Assembly: GCA_023427985.1 (NCBI GenBank)
Contig: JAEYZM010000018.1
Span: forward strand, 1 to 64,000
Reading direction: 5' to 3'
Length of the DNA: 64,000 nt
DNA from: Bacteroidota bacterium
Lineage (GTDB): Bacteria; Bacteroidota; Bacteroidia; Sphingobacteriales; Sphingobacteriaceae
Within the stretch, counting starts at the first letter, position 1; the number at the start of each line of letters is the position of its first letter. Positions 26,553 to 34,931 of this stretch are shown here, piece after piece. A program made the translations under genes and the position numbers. The notes under the pieces are model-generated. The model made no database searches, was not told where the DNA came from, and worked only from the letters and a program-made list of their open reading frames with translations.

Positions 26553-28325
26553 ATGAAAATACTATACTCTTATTTAAAGAACTACTGGCAATTAGGAATA
26601 TTAGCTTTAGTTCTAGCTGCCATCAATCAAGGTTTTTCATTATTGGATCCATTGATTTTTAGACATGTCATCGATAATTACGCAACAAAATTTGATCAAC
26701 TTACACGCGATGAGTATGTGAGCGGTGTGGCACTTTTACTCGGAGGTACCATCGGCGTAGCCTTTGTATCTAGAGTGGCGAAAAACTTCCAAGATTATTT
26801 TGTAAACGTGATCACACAACGATTGGGTGCGCAAATGTATTCCGATGGATTGGAACATTCCTTAGGACTTTCTTACTCGCAATTTGAAGATCAACGCAGC
26901 GGTGAGACTTTGGGAATATTACAAAAGGTGAGGGCCGATGTAGAGAAATTAATTGCCGCATTTGTGAACACATTGTTTACTACTATCATCGGAATTATTT
27001 TCGTGATGGTCTATGCCATTTCTGTACATTGGTTAATTGCACCGGTGTTCTTAGCGGTAGTGCCTTTATTAGGTGCATTGAGTTCTGCATTGAGCAAACG
27101 CATTAAGAAAATTCAAAAAGAAATTGTTGGGGAGACCACTGCATTAGCGGGCTCTACTACCGAGTCCTTACGTAATATTGAATTGGTAAAATCATTAGGA
27201 TTGGTGCATCAAGAAATCAATCGATTGAACAATACCACTACTAAAATTTTAGGCTTAGAATTAAAGAAAGTTAAATACATCAGAAGTTTGAGTTTCATTC
27301 AAGGAACTGCGGTGAACTTTTTGAGAACATGCATTATGTTCATCATGTTGTATTTGATTTTTCAAAGAGAGATAAGTGTAGGACAAATGTTCTCCTTAAT
27401 GTTTTATTCCTTTTTTATTTTTGGGCCGATGCAGGAGATGGGTAATGTAATCAATACATATAGAGAAGCGGAAGTTTCTTTGGCAAATTTTGAGAAAATC
27501 ATGAACACTCCTAAAGAGCCGAAACCAGCGGAGCCAGTGGCAGTGGAGCAAGTTAAGAATTTGACTTTCGATGCAGTAAGTTTCCAACATCAATCTTCTA
27601 AAACGAAGGCGATTGACGATATACATTTCTCTGTGAATGCAGGTGAAACCATTGCATTTGTTGGTCCATCGGGTTCAGGTAAAACTACTTTGGTGAAATT
27701 ATTAGTTGGATTGTATCAGCCTATTGAAGGTAAAATTCTTTACAATGGTGTTGAAGGAAATAAAATTGATTTAGATGCATTCAGAGAGCGCATAGGATTT
27801 GTGACGCAAGACACTCAATTATTCGCAGGTACCATACGTGAAAATTTATTGTTTGTGAATCCAAAAGCAACAGATGAGGAATGCCTCGATGTATTGCATA
27901 AAGCAGCTTGCCAGAATTTATTAGCAAGAGCAGAGAAAGGATTGGATTCTATGATTGGAGAAGGTGGTGTAAAAGTTTCGGGTGGTGAAAAACAAAGATT
28001 ATCTATTGCAAGAGCATTACTGCGTAAACCTAACCTTATGGTATTTGATGAAGCAACATCGGCATTAGATTCAATTACAGAAGAAGAAATTAACGAAACC
28101 ATCAAAAAAGTTTCGAAGTCAGATGATCATTTAACGATTATGATTGCTCACAGACTTTCTACCATTATGCATGCCGATCGCATTTATGTATTGGAGCGCG
28201 GTAAAATTGTAGAGCAAGGTCAGCATGCCGAATTATTAGAGCATAAAGGCTTGTATTACGCAATGTGGAGACAGCAAATTGGGGAGAGATCTATTACTGA
28301 TACAAGAGAAAGTATTTTAGCCTAA
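26553..28325 (+). CDS. ABC exporter, fused permease and ATPase
   Basis: A 590-residue half-transporter of the MsbA/MdlB type. An N-terminal six-span membrane domain occupies residues ~1-310 (from MKILYSYLKNYWQLGILALVL). The nucleotide-binding domain has Walker A GPSGSGKTT, Q-loop TQDTQLF, signature VSGGEKQR and Walker B LMVFDEATSALD with the H-loop AHRLST. It would work as a homodimer or with another half-transporter in the inner membrane, exporting lipid or drug. The upstream TTG at 26502 was rejected because the added peptide is out of family and contains the promoter element. Confidence 0.9.
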   Translation: MKILYSYLKNYWQLGILALVLAAINQGFSLLDPLIFRHVIDNYATKFDQLTRDEYVSGVALLLGGTIGVAFVSRVAKNFQDYFVNVITQRLGAQMYSDGLEHSLGLSYSQFEDQRSGETLGILQKVRADVEKLIAAFVNTLFTTIIGIIFVMVYAISVHWLIAPVFLAVVPLLGALSSALSKRIKKIQKEIVGETTALAGSTTESLRNIELVKSLGLVHQEINRLNNTTTKILGLELKKVKYIRSLSFIQGTAVNFLRTCIMFIMLYLIFQREISVGQMFSLMFYSFFIFGPMQEMGNVINTYREAEVSLANFEKIMNTPKEPKPAEPVAVEQVKNLTFDAVSFQHQSSKTKAIDDIHFSVNAGETIAFVGPSGSGKTTLVKLLVGLYQPIEGKILYNGVEGNKIDLDAFRERIGFVTQDTQLFAGTIRENLLFVNPKATDEECLDVLHKAACQNLLARAEKGLDSMIGEGGVKVSGGEKQRLSIARALLRKPNLMVFDEATSALDSITEEEINETIKKVSKSDDHLTIMIAHRLSTIMHADRIYVLERGKIVEQGQHAELLEHKGLYYAMWRQQIGERSITDTRESILA

Positions 28326-28416
28326 ATCATTCGTTTATACGTTTTTTTATGCCTATTTTTGTGATAATTTAAAACGATAAATACGCTTTTATTGTTTATA
28401 GATTACAATCAATACC

Positions 28417-28815
28417 ATGAAAAAAAGTCATATAATTTTATTAGTGGTAATAGCACTTGCAATAGGGGCTATTATTAGCACATTTGCCGACTCTAGTACG
28501 TACGGAAATTTTGAAGAGGCGAGGGAGTCGGATTCCGAAATTCACGTAGTAGGGCAATTGGTAAAAGATAAAGAAATGGTCTACGATCCAATTAAGGACG
28601 CCAATTATTTTTCTTTTTATCTGACCGATAATGCAGGCGCAGTGAGCAAAGTTGTTTTTAACGGTACTAAGCCTCAAGATTTCGAGAAATCGGAACAAAT
28701 AGTTATCACCGGTAAAATGGTAGGAGAGGAATTTCATGCCGATAAGATTTTGATGAAGTGTCCATCGAAATATACCAACGACCAAGTGGAAGTTAAAGAG
28801 TTTAAAGCATCGTAA
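28417..28815 (+). CDS. ccmE: Cytochrome c maturation heme chaperone CcmE, CXXXY type
   Basis: A 132-residue protein with one N-terminal membrane anchor (residues 4-22) and a periplasmic OB-fold domain (EIHVVGQLVKDKEMVYD, YFSFYLTDNAGAVSKVVFNG, SEQIVITGKMVGEEFHADKILMKC). CcmE carries heme from CcmC to CcmF. Enterobacterial CcmE binds heme through the His of HxxxY; here the same place reads Cys115-Pro-Ser-Lys-Tyr119. This is the CXXXY form known from Desulfovibrio and some archaea. ccmF follows after 17 bases. A TATTTTTG element at 28354-28361 may be its promoter. Confidence 0.88.
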   Translation: MKKSHIILLVVIALAIGAIISTFADSSTYGNFEEARESDSEIHVVGQLVKDKEMVYDPIKDANYFSFYLTDNAGAVSKVVFNGTKPQDFEKSEQIVITGKMVGEEFHADKILMKCPSKYTNDQVEVKEFKAS

Positions 28816-28832
28816 TTCCTTCATTCAAAAGC

Positions 28833-31265
28833 ATGGATATTCAATATATTGGAGAAAATTTATGGCCCGGTAAATTGGGCCAATTTTTTATAGTGCTGTC
28901 CTTCGTTACAGCTTTGTTTTCTAGCATCGCCTACTTCTTTGCCAACAAAGAAAAGGATGCAGGTTCTTGGAAGAAATTAGCAAGAACATCGTTTTACATT
29001 CATAGTATTGGCATTATTGGCATAATAGTTTCTTTGGCCTATATTATTGGTTCGCATTTATTCGAATATCATTATGCTTGGGCGCATTCATCTAAATCGT
29101 TACCAACCGAATACGTTATTTCTAGTTTTTGGGAAGGACAAGAAGGAAGCTTTTTGTTATGGGCCTTTTGGCAAATGGTATTGTCCTGGATTGTTTTAAA
29201 AACAGCAGGTAAATGGGAATCGCCCGTATTGGCAGTAATCCTATTATCGCAAGTATTTATTTGTTCGATGTTGTTGGGTGTAGACGTATTCGGACAAGTT
29301 ATTGGAAGTTCTCCATTTATATTATTACGCGAAGCATTACAAGCACCTATTTTTCAACGCTCCAATTACCTCTCATTAATTGAAGATGGGAACGGATTAA
29401 ATCCTTTATTACAAAATTATTGGATGGTAATACATCCGCCTACTTTATTCTTAGGTTTTGCATCTATGGTGGTGCCTTTTGCATTTGCAATTGCTGGAAT
29501 CTGGAATAAGAAATACGACGAATGGATGAAGCCAGCATTGCCTTGGTCTTTATTCGCAGTAATGGTCTTAGGTGCAGGAATTATCATGGGCTCCTTCTGG
29601 GCCTATGAAGCTTTGAACTTCGGTGGATTCTGGGCTTGGGATCCAGTGGAAAATGCTTCACTCATTCCTTGGTTAACACTTATTGCAGCAGTGCATGTGA
29701 TTCTTGCGTACAAACACAGTGGTCATTCGTATTTCACTGCATTGTTTTTAGTCTTTATCAGTTATGTCTTGGTATTGTATGCCTCTTTCTTAACACGTAG
29801 TGGAATTTTAGGGGAAGCATCGGTTCATGCATTTACCGATTTAGGGATGAGCGGACAATTGGTAATTTATATTTTGGTGTTCTTAGTGTTAGGAACATGG
29901 CTGATTATTAAAAATTGGAAATCTTTTCCTATTACTAAAAAAGACGAAGAAACTTACTCGAGAGAATTTTGGTTGTTCATAGGAGCCATTATGTTGGGAG
30001 TTTCATGTTTTCAAATCATCGTTACTACATCGATCCCAGTGTTTAATAAATTATTGGGAACAAATTTTGCACCTCCAACAGATGTAATAGATCATTATAA
30101 CAAATGGCAAATTCCTATTGCAGTGTTGATATTAATCGTATCGGGATTTGCGCAGTTTATGAAATACAAACGCACGGAGAATTCAAAATTTATTTCTTCA
30201 AGCATTGTATCGGTAGTACTATCTATTGTAATCACAATTGTGATTGCTTACTTCGCTCAATTCACAGGTAATATTCCTTTCATGTTATTAATATTTGCAT
30301 CGGTATTCACCATTCTTGCCAATACAAAAATTTTGGGCGATGCATTTAAAGGTAAAATCAAGTTAGCTGGTTCTGCATTGGCACATATAGGTTTTGGTTT
30401 TGTGTTGTTGGGCGCATTAATTGCAGCATCTAAGAGCGATGTAATTTCGATCAACAATTCGGGCTTCTCCTATGGGAAAGAGTTTAATGAAAAGAATACG
30501 CGTGAAAATATTTTATTGTGGAAGGATGAGCCAACGCGCATGGGCGATTATCTCGTGACCTACAAAGGCGATTCAACTGAAGCTCCAAATACCTATTACG
30601 AAGTATTCTATCAGAAATTAAATAAAGAAGGAAAAGTTGTGGATCAATTTACTTTGTACCCAAATGCACAAGTAAATCCGAAGATGGGATTGATTGCATC
30701 ACCTGATACACGTCATTATATTTTCCAAGATATTTACACGCATGTGAGTTCAGTTCCATTGAAAGAAGAAGAACATGAAGATCACGAAGGACATACCGAG
30801 GAGGAAAATTATCAAGAGCCTAAAATTTTAACTTTTGGAATTGGAGATACAGTTCAATTAGAGAACTATTCTTTAGTGCTTAAAAATTTAAACCGATCGG
30901 TTGAAGTCAAAGATTTAAAATTGGCAGAAAGCGATTTAGCAGTTGCTGCGGAATTACAAGTTATTGCAGAAGGGAAAGTGTATGAGGCAAAACCAATTTA
31001 TATCATTAAAAATAATTTGCAATTCGATTTGCCAAGAAATATAGATGAGTTAGGACTTCGATTTAAATTCAATAAGATTGATCCAAAATTAGGTAAGGTA
31101 GAAATTGCATTCTATGAGAAGAAGCAAGCGCAACGCGATTACATTATTATGAAAGCAATTGTGTTTCCATTCATCAATTTATTATGGGGTGGTACTATTA
31201 TCATGGTGATTGGATTTGCACTCTCTATTCAACGTAGAATTAAAGAATACAAATTGCAGAAATAA
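28833..31265 (+). CDS. ccmF: Cytochrome c heme lyase subunit CcmF / CcsA-family protein
   Basis: An 810-residue polytopic membrane protein, longer than E. coli CcmF (647). It carries the WWD heme-handling motif NFGGFWAWDPVENASLIPWL, flanked by conserved histidines (MVIHPPTLFLGF; LIAAVHVILAYKHSGH). A large soluble domain follows the membrane core (about residues 550-770), with a His/Glu-rich stretch EEEHEDHEGHTEEEN that may bind metal, and a last span at the C-terminus. CcmF transfers heme from CcmE to apocytochromes. It directly follows ccmE. Confidence 0.9.
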   Translation: MDIQYIGENLWPGKLGQFFIVLSFVTALFSSIAYFFANKEKDAGSWKKLARTSFYIHSIGIIGIIVSLAYIIGSHLFEYHYAWAHSSKSLPTEYVISSFWEGQEGSFLLWAFWQMVLSWIVLKTAGKWESPVLAVILLSQVFICSMLLGVDVFGQVIGSSPFILLREALQAPIFQRSNYLSLIEDGNGLNPLLQNYWMVIHPPTLFLGFASMVVPFAFAIAGIWNKKYDEWMKPALPWSLFAVMVLGAGIIMGSFWAYEALNFGGFWAWDPVENASLIPWLTLIAAVHVILAYKHSGHSYFTALFLVFISYVLVLYASFLTRSGILGEASVHAFTDLGMSGQLVIYILVFLVLGTWLIIKNWKSFPITKKDEETYSREFWLFIGAIMLGVSCFQIIVTTSIPVFNKLLGTNFAPPTDVIDHYNKWQIPIAVLILIVSGFAQFMKYKRTENSKFISSSIVSVVLSIVITIVIAYFAQFTGNIPFMLLIFASVFTILANTKILGDAFKGKIKLAGSALAHIGFGFVLLGALIAASKSDVISINNSGFSYGKEFNEKNTRENILLWKDEPTRMGDYLVTYKGDSTEAPNTYYEVFYQKLNKEGKVVDQFTLYPNAQVNPKMGLIASPDTRHYIFQDIYTHVSSVPLKEEEHEDHEGHTEEENYQEPKILTFGIGDTVQLENYSLVLKNLNRSVEVKDLKLAESDLAVAAELQVIAEGKVYEAKPIYIIKNNLQFDLPRNIDELGLRFKFNKIDPKLGKVEIAFYEKKQAQRDYIIMKAIVFPFINLLWGGTIIMVIGFALSIQRRIKEYKLQK

Positions 31266-31266
31266 A

Positions 31267-32037
31267 ATGAACATCTCTTTTATAGGAAGCGGTAATGTAG
31301 CGCATCATTTGATGCAGGCATTTGACAAAGCTGGTCATTCTATAGAAGAGATTTTTTCAAGAAATATAGAACAAGCTGCAATTTATGCTAATCGATACAA
31401 GGCAAATTTGCGAACTGATCTACAAAATTTTGCTGCTGAATCGGATCTAATTATTTTGAGCATCAGCGACGATGCAATTCCAACACTCGCTGAACAGCTA
31501 AAGATGTTCAACACTCCAGTTGTACATACTGCAGGTTCTGTAAACATTCAAGTATTATCGTCGACCCGCCACAGCTACGGTGTATTGTACCCTCTCCAAA
31601 CTTTTTCAAAAGAGAAAGAAATTGATTACTCGCAGATACCCTATTTTATTGAGAGCAGTGATGATATACTAACTAGGAAATTGGAAGATTTAATTACATC
31701 GACCCAAGCAACATTTAAGTACTTGAATTCCGAGCAACGCATGCAATTGCATATTGCTGCGGTCTTTGCTTGTAATTTCAGCAATTTTATGTTCGACCTT
31801 GCAGCGCAACTGCTACATAAGCAGGATATACCATTTTCTAGTTTGATGCCATTGATTCAAGAGTGCATCCAAAAATTAGAGCATCTGAGTCCTGAGCAAG
31901 CCCAAACAGGTCCAGCGAAACGCGGCGATAATAGTACGATGCAAAAACATATGAAAGCCTTGGAGTCGCAACCCGAGCTACAGAAAATTTATGAGCTCCT
32001 AAGCAGAGAAATTGAAAAAAAACACAACCAAAGCTAA
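31267..32037 (+). CDS. DUF2520 Rossmann-fold protein
   Basis: A 256-residue cytosolic protein. Residues 1-~115 form an NAD(P)-type Rossmann domain (MNISFIGSGNVAHHLMQAF, SDLIILSISDDAIPTLAEQL, VVHTAGSV). The C-terminal half is helical and matches DUF2520 (FKYLNSEQRMQLHIAAVFACNFSNFM, TGPAKRGDNSTMQKHMKAL), resembling 6-phosphogluconate or ketopantoate-reductase-type folds. The reaction is unknown. The start chosen is the ATG at 31267, one base after the ccmF stop; a longer frame from 31210 lies inside ccmF. Confidence 0.82.
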   Translation: MNISFIGSGNVAHHLMQAFDKAGHSIEEIFSRNIEQAAIYANRYKANLRTDLQNFAAESDLIILSISDDAIPTLAEQLKMFNTPVVHTAGSVNIQVLSSTRHSYGVLYPLQTFSKEKEIDYSQIPYFIESSDDILTRKLEDLITSTQATFKYLNSEQRMQLHIAAVFACNFSNFMFDLAAQLLHKQDIPFSSLMPLIQECIQKLEHLSPEQAQTGPAKRGDNSTMQKHMKALESQPELQKIYELLSREIEKKHNQS

Positions 32038-32086
32038 ATATTTGTGTTATTCCTATTTAGAAAGTTTCTTAACAAGTAAATTTTCT

Positions 32087-32094
32087 TAGTTTTG
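32087..32094 (+). promoter_or_regulatory. Putative -7 element upstream of ferredoxin
   Basis: TAGTTTTG matches TAnnTTTG and lies 24 bases before the ATG at 32119. No clear TTG is found about 19-22 bases upstream. Confidence 0.4.
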
Positions 32095-32118
32095 CATCGA
32101 TTTAAAAAATCAGAAAGA

Positions 32119-32451
32119 ATGAAAGTTTTTAAACTAAAAATAAATTTCGAAGAACAGGATAAGGCGAGTCTGGAGTTACCAATAGCAGAAGGGGAATCTG
32201 TATTAGACGTTTGTATGGAAAACGGCATTGAGTTGCAACACAATTGTGGTGGCGTATGTGGATGTAGTACTTGTCATGTATATGTTGTGCAGGGGATGGA
32301 TAATATTCAGGAAATATCCGACAAGGAAGAAGATTTCATTGACCGTGCAGTAAATCCGCGCATCAATTCTAGATTGGGTTGTCAATGTGTAGTAGAGTCG
32401 GGCGATTTCGAAGTGATGATTCCCGATCAAAGTGGTTTCATGGGGCATTAA
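32119..32451 (+). CDS. fdx: 2Fe-2S ferredoxin, ISC/adrenodoxin type
   Basis: A 110-residue electron carrier. The cluster ligands fit the CX5CX2C...C pattern: Cys43, Cys49 and Cys52 in HNCGGVCGCSTCH, and Cys88 in SRLGCQC. The conserved C-terminal acidic/hydrophobic end is VMIPDQSGF. This is the adrenodoxin-like class that donates electrons in ISC-type Fe-S assembly, and iscX follows after 13 bases. The start at 32119 gives the family's usual MKVFKLKINF; the nine residues upstream overlap the -7 element. Confidence 0.88.
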   Translation: MKVFKLKINFEEQDKASLELPIAEGESVLDVCMENGIELQHNCGGVCGCSTCHVYVVQGMDNIQEISDKEEDFIDRAVNPRINSRLGCQCVVESGDFEVMIPDQSGFMGH

Positions 32452-32464
32452 AAAATAGAAGATA

Positions 32465-32704
32465 ATGGACAAATTTGTTTTAACATACGGTTGGAAAGAT
32501 ACAGAAGACATTGCCATGGCATTGTACGAAAAGTTTGGCGATGATTTTGACGAATCAAAAATCTACAGAATCCGTTTCACCGATTTATTGGAATGGGTAT
32601 TAACCCTTCCAAATTTTGTTGGCAAACGCGAAGACTGCAACGAATCTTACCTTGAGATGATTCAGTCGGCATGGGTATACGAATGGAGAGATAATCAGAA
32701 ATAA
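32465..32704 (+). CDS. iscX: Fe-S assembly protein IscX
   Basis: A 79-residue acidic protein. The core YGWKDTEDIAMALYEKFGDDFDESKIYRIRFTDL continues into LLEWVLTLPNF and ends NESYLEMIQSAWVYEW, aligning well with IscX (66 residues in E. coli, where it reads WTDSREIGEALYD...VRFTDMHQW...). IscX binds the cysteine desulfurase IscS and iron and tunes Fe-S assembly. It follows the ISC-type ferredoxin as it does in proteobacterial isc operons, although the rest of isc is absent here. Confidence 0.87.
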   Translation: MDKFVLTYGWKDTEDIAMALYEKFGDDFDESKIYRIRFTDLLEWVLTLPNFVGKREDCNESYLEMIQSAWVYEWRDNQK

Positions 32705-32731
32705 TTCTGATTTCGTATATTCGCTTATCTT

Positions 32732-33259
32732 ATGTCATATATAAGCAATTTAAAATTTATTAAAACCATTATACTAGACCTCGACGGTGTCCTTACTGAT
32801 GGTACTGTTTTAGTATCGGAATCTGGGGAGCAGTTGAGGTCTATGTCTATTAAAGACGGCTTCGCCATACAGTTGGCTGCAAAGATGGGTTATCTGATTA
32901 TGGTCGTATCGGGAGGCAACACTGAAACGGTACGCGGCCGATTAGAGAAATTAGGTATCCAAGAGATCCACATCGGCATAAAAGATAAAGTGGAAAGCAT
33001 TGAAGCACTTTTGAAAAAGCATGCACGAACTTGGGACGATGTTTTGTTTATGGGCGATGATGTGCCTGACTTACCAGTAATGCATAAGGCGAAAATTGCT
33101 ACATGTCCGGCCGATGCTTCATCGGAATTGAAATCCATAGCGCATTATATTTCCGATAAGAAAGGTGGAGAAGGTTGTGTACGCGATGTGCTGGAGCAAG
33201 TGATGCGCGCGCAAGAAACTTGGAACAATGAATTTTCACACTACACCAGATCAACCTAG
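32732..33259 (+). CDS. kdsC: KdsC-like HAD phosphatase (KDO-8-phosphate phosphatase family)
   Basis: A 175-residue cap-less HAD protein. Motif I is DLDGVLTDGTV with nucleophile Asp16 and acid Asp18, motif II the Ser of VVSGG, and motif III plus IV Lys and GDDVPDLPVM. This is the layout of tetrameric KdsC, which makes KDO for lipopolysaccharide core by dephosphorylating KDO-8-phosphate. The C-terminal GGEGCVRDVLEQVM is also typical. The paralogous NeuNAc-9-P or related sugar phosphatases cannot be excluded. The prenyltransferase gene starts at the next base. Confidence 0.87.
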   Translation: MSYISNLKFIKTIILDLDGVLTDGTVLVSESGEQLRSMSIKDGFAIQLAAKMGYLIMVVSGGNTETVRGRLEKLGIQEIHIGIKDKVESIEALLKKHARTWDDVLFMGDDVPDLPVMHKAKIATCPADASSELKSIAHYISDKKGGEGCVRDVLEQVMRAQETWNNEFSHYTRST

Positions 33260-34204
33260 ATGATGCCCTTACTTAAACTTTTTCGATTACCCAATTTACT
33301 TCTGATTGCAGCCTTGCAATATTTTTTAAGATTATATTTTATTGGGCCGATGTTGCAGTCCTTTGGATTGGAATTGCTCTTGAACGAATTGCAGTTCTTT
33401 CTAATGGTGCTAATGACTTTGAGTATTGTATCGGCGGGATATATCATTAACGATTATTTCGATTTGAAAATGGATTATATAAATCGGAATGAATCGGAAG
33501 TGATTATTGGAACGCACATCAAACGCAGAACTGCTATGCTTTTGCATATTGTAATGAGTGCATTGGGAGTGCTTATTGGAGCCTATTTAGCTTTTAGTTT
33601 AGGAATTGCGGTGTTGATCTTAGCGCCAATTTTTATTGTGGGTTTGTTATGGTTTTATTCGACCGATTATAAACGTCAGTTTTTGATTGGAAACATAGTG
33701 CTTTCATTTCTTGCAGTAGTACCGGTTTTGTTTACTTTATTATACGAACCCGCGATTTTTAAAGCGTATTTTTCTGTAGCCGACAGGGCCATTGCAAGTT
33801 TGATTTTTAAAGTAGTGCTGTATTTCAGCTCCATCGTATTTGGCTTGAGTATGGTGTATGCCATCATTAAAGATTTACACGATATGCCAGGAGATGAAGC
33901 GGTGAATGCACGCACCTTGCCGATTGTAGTGGGAGAGAGCATCGCAAAAATGACAGTTACTTTTATTAGCGTTGCAGTCTTGGCAGCATTGTTTTACATT
34001 CAAAACATGCAATACTTAAACGATGCATACGTACCATTGATGTATATTATTTTTTGCATTGAACTGCCTTTGATTTTTATCAATATTTATTTGTATTTCA
34101 GCGGGACTGCTAAACACTATCAATTGTTGTTGAAGCTTTGTTATCTCTTGATGATTACAGGTACATTCTCCATTTTAGTATTAAACTTTTTCTCAGGTTC
34201 TTGA
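33260..34204 (+). CDS. UbiA-family prenyltransferase (GGGP synthase-like)
   Basis: A 314-residue membrane enzyme with about eight to nine hydrophobic spans. The prenyl-diphosphate/Mg motif is NDYFDLKMD at 64-72, and the second aspartate motif is KDLHDMPGDE near residue 208. The pattern fits the branch annotated as geranylgeranylglycerol-phosphate geranylgeranyltransferase, as well as other UbiA enzymes (menaquinone, heme O). The acceptor is uncertain. It abuts the KdsC-like gene and overlaps the maf start by one base (TGATG). Confidence 0.82.
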   Translation: MMPLLKLFRLPNLLLIAALQYFLRLYFIGPMLQSFGLELLLNELQFFLMVLMTLSIVSAGYIINDYFDLKMDYINRNESEVIIGTHIKRRTAMLLHIVMSALGVLIGAYLAFSLGIAVLILAPIFIVGLLWFYSTDYKRQFLIGNIVLSFLAVVPVLFTLLYEPAIFKAYFSVADRAIASLIFKVVLYFSSIVFGLSMVYAIIKDLHDMPGDEAVNARTLPIVVGESIAKMTVTFISVAVLAALFYIQNMQYLNDAYVPLMYIIFCIELPLIFINIYLYFSGTAKHYQLLLKLCYLLMITGTFSILVLNFFSGS

Positions 34205-34764
34205 TGAAAGAAATAATTTTATTTTCTAAGTCGCCACGCCGACAAGAATTATTAAAATTAATGGGCTATGATTTTCGTGTGATGACGAAGGATGTCGACG
34301 AATCATTTCCTTCACATTTAAGTCCGCCCGATGTTGCATTACACATTGCCATTAACAAAGCAAAGGCTTTCGATCATGAATTGAACGATGAAGTTTTAAT
34401 TACGGCAGATACTATTGTAGCAGTAGATCAAGAAATTCTGGGTAAACCAGTTGATGCCGACGATGCCAAGCGCATGCTTAGGTTAATGTCGGGACGTTCC
34501 CATGAAGTACACACTGGAGTAGCGCTACTACATCGGCATACTATTTCCAGTTTTGTAGATACCACCAAGGTGTTTTTCAGAGCAATGAAAGAGGAGGAGA
34601 TGGATTATTACATTGAACAGTATAAGCCTTATGATAAAGCGGGTGCATACGGCATTCAAGAATGGATAGGCTTAACGGTAATAGAGCGCATAGAAGGTTC
34701 GTATACGAATGTGATGGGATTGCCTACGGAGAAGTTGTATGAATTATTGACAAGGATAGGATAG
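34204..34764 (+). CDS. maf: Maf-like nucleotide pyrophosphatase
   Basis: A 186-residue cytosolic enzyme. It begins MKEIILFSKSPRRQELLKLMGYDF, the Maf signature (S.SPRR.ELL). Other conserved parts are VITADTIVAVDQEILGKP (shown as LITADTIVAVD), MLRLMSGRSHEVHTGVAL and YDKAGAYGIQEWIG. Maf proteins hydrolyse modified or canonical nucleoside triphosphates (dTTP, UTP, m7GTP) and can inhibit division. The start at 34204 overlaps the prenyltransferase stop; the longer frame from 34138 is inside that gene. Confidence 0.92.
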   Translation: MKEIILFSKSPRRQELLKLMGYDFRVMTKDVDESFPSHLSPPDVALHIAINKAKAFDHELNDEVLITADTIVAVDQEILGKPVDADDAKRMLRLMSGRSHEVHTGVALLHRHTISSFVDTTKVFFRAMKEEEMDYYIEQYKPYDKAGAYGIQEWIGLTVIERIEGSYTNVMGLPTEKLYELLTRIG

Positions 34765-34814
34765 AAAAAGAAATATGACGGCAGAGTTTATTAAGTTAAA
34801 TAGAAATTAGGTGA

Positions 34815-34852
34815 TTAAGGTATAACAACTAATGTTGGCGTTTATACCTTAA
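34815..34852. terminator. Bidirectional hairpin between maf and ABC permease gene
   Basis: TTAAGGTATAA and TTATACCTTAA form a perfect 11-base-pair inverted repeat with a 16-base loop, in the 167-base gap between converging genes. The flanks are AT-rich, so it could terminate either direction. The rest of the gap is low-complexity AT-rich sequence with no gene. Confidence 0.55.
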
Positions 34853-34931
34853 TAACTTAATTTTTATTATACTTAATTTAACATCAATCACAATTTTCCT
34901 TTTTCCTTTTTCGATTTTCTTTCTCACAGAA

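Noticed and set aside
34138..34203. Longer Maf start
   Set aside because: Lies within the prenyltransferase gene; MKEIILFSKSPRR at 34204 is the standard Maf N-terminus.
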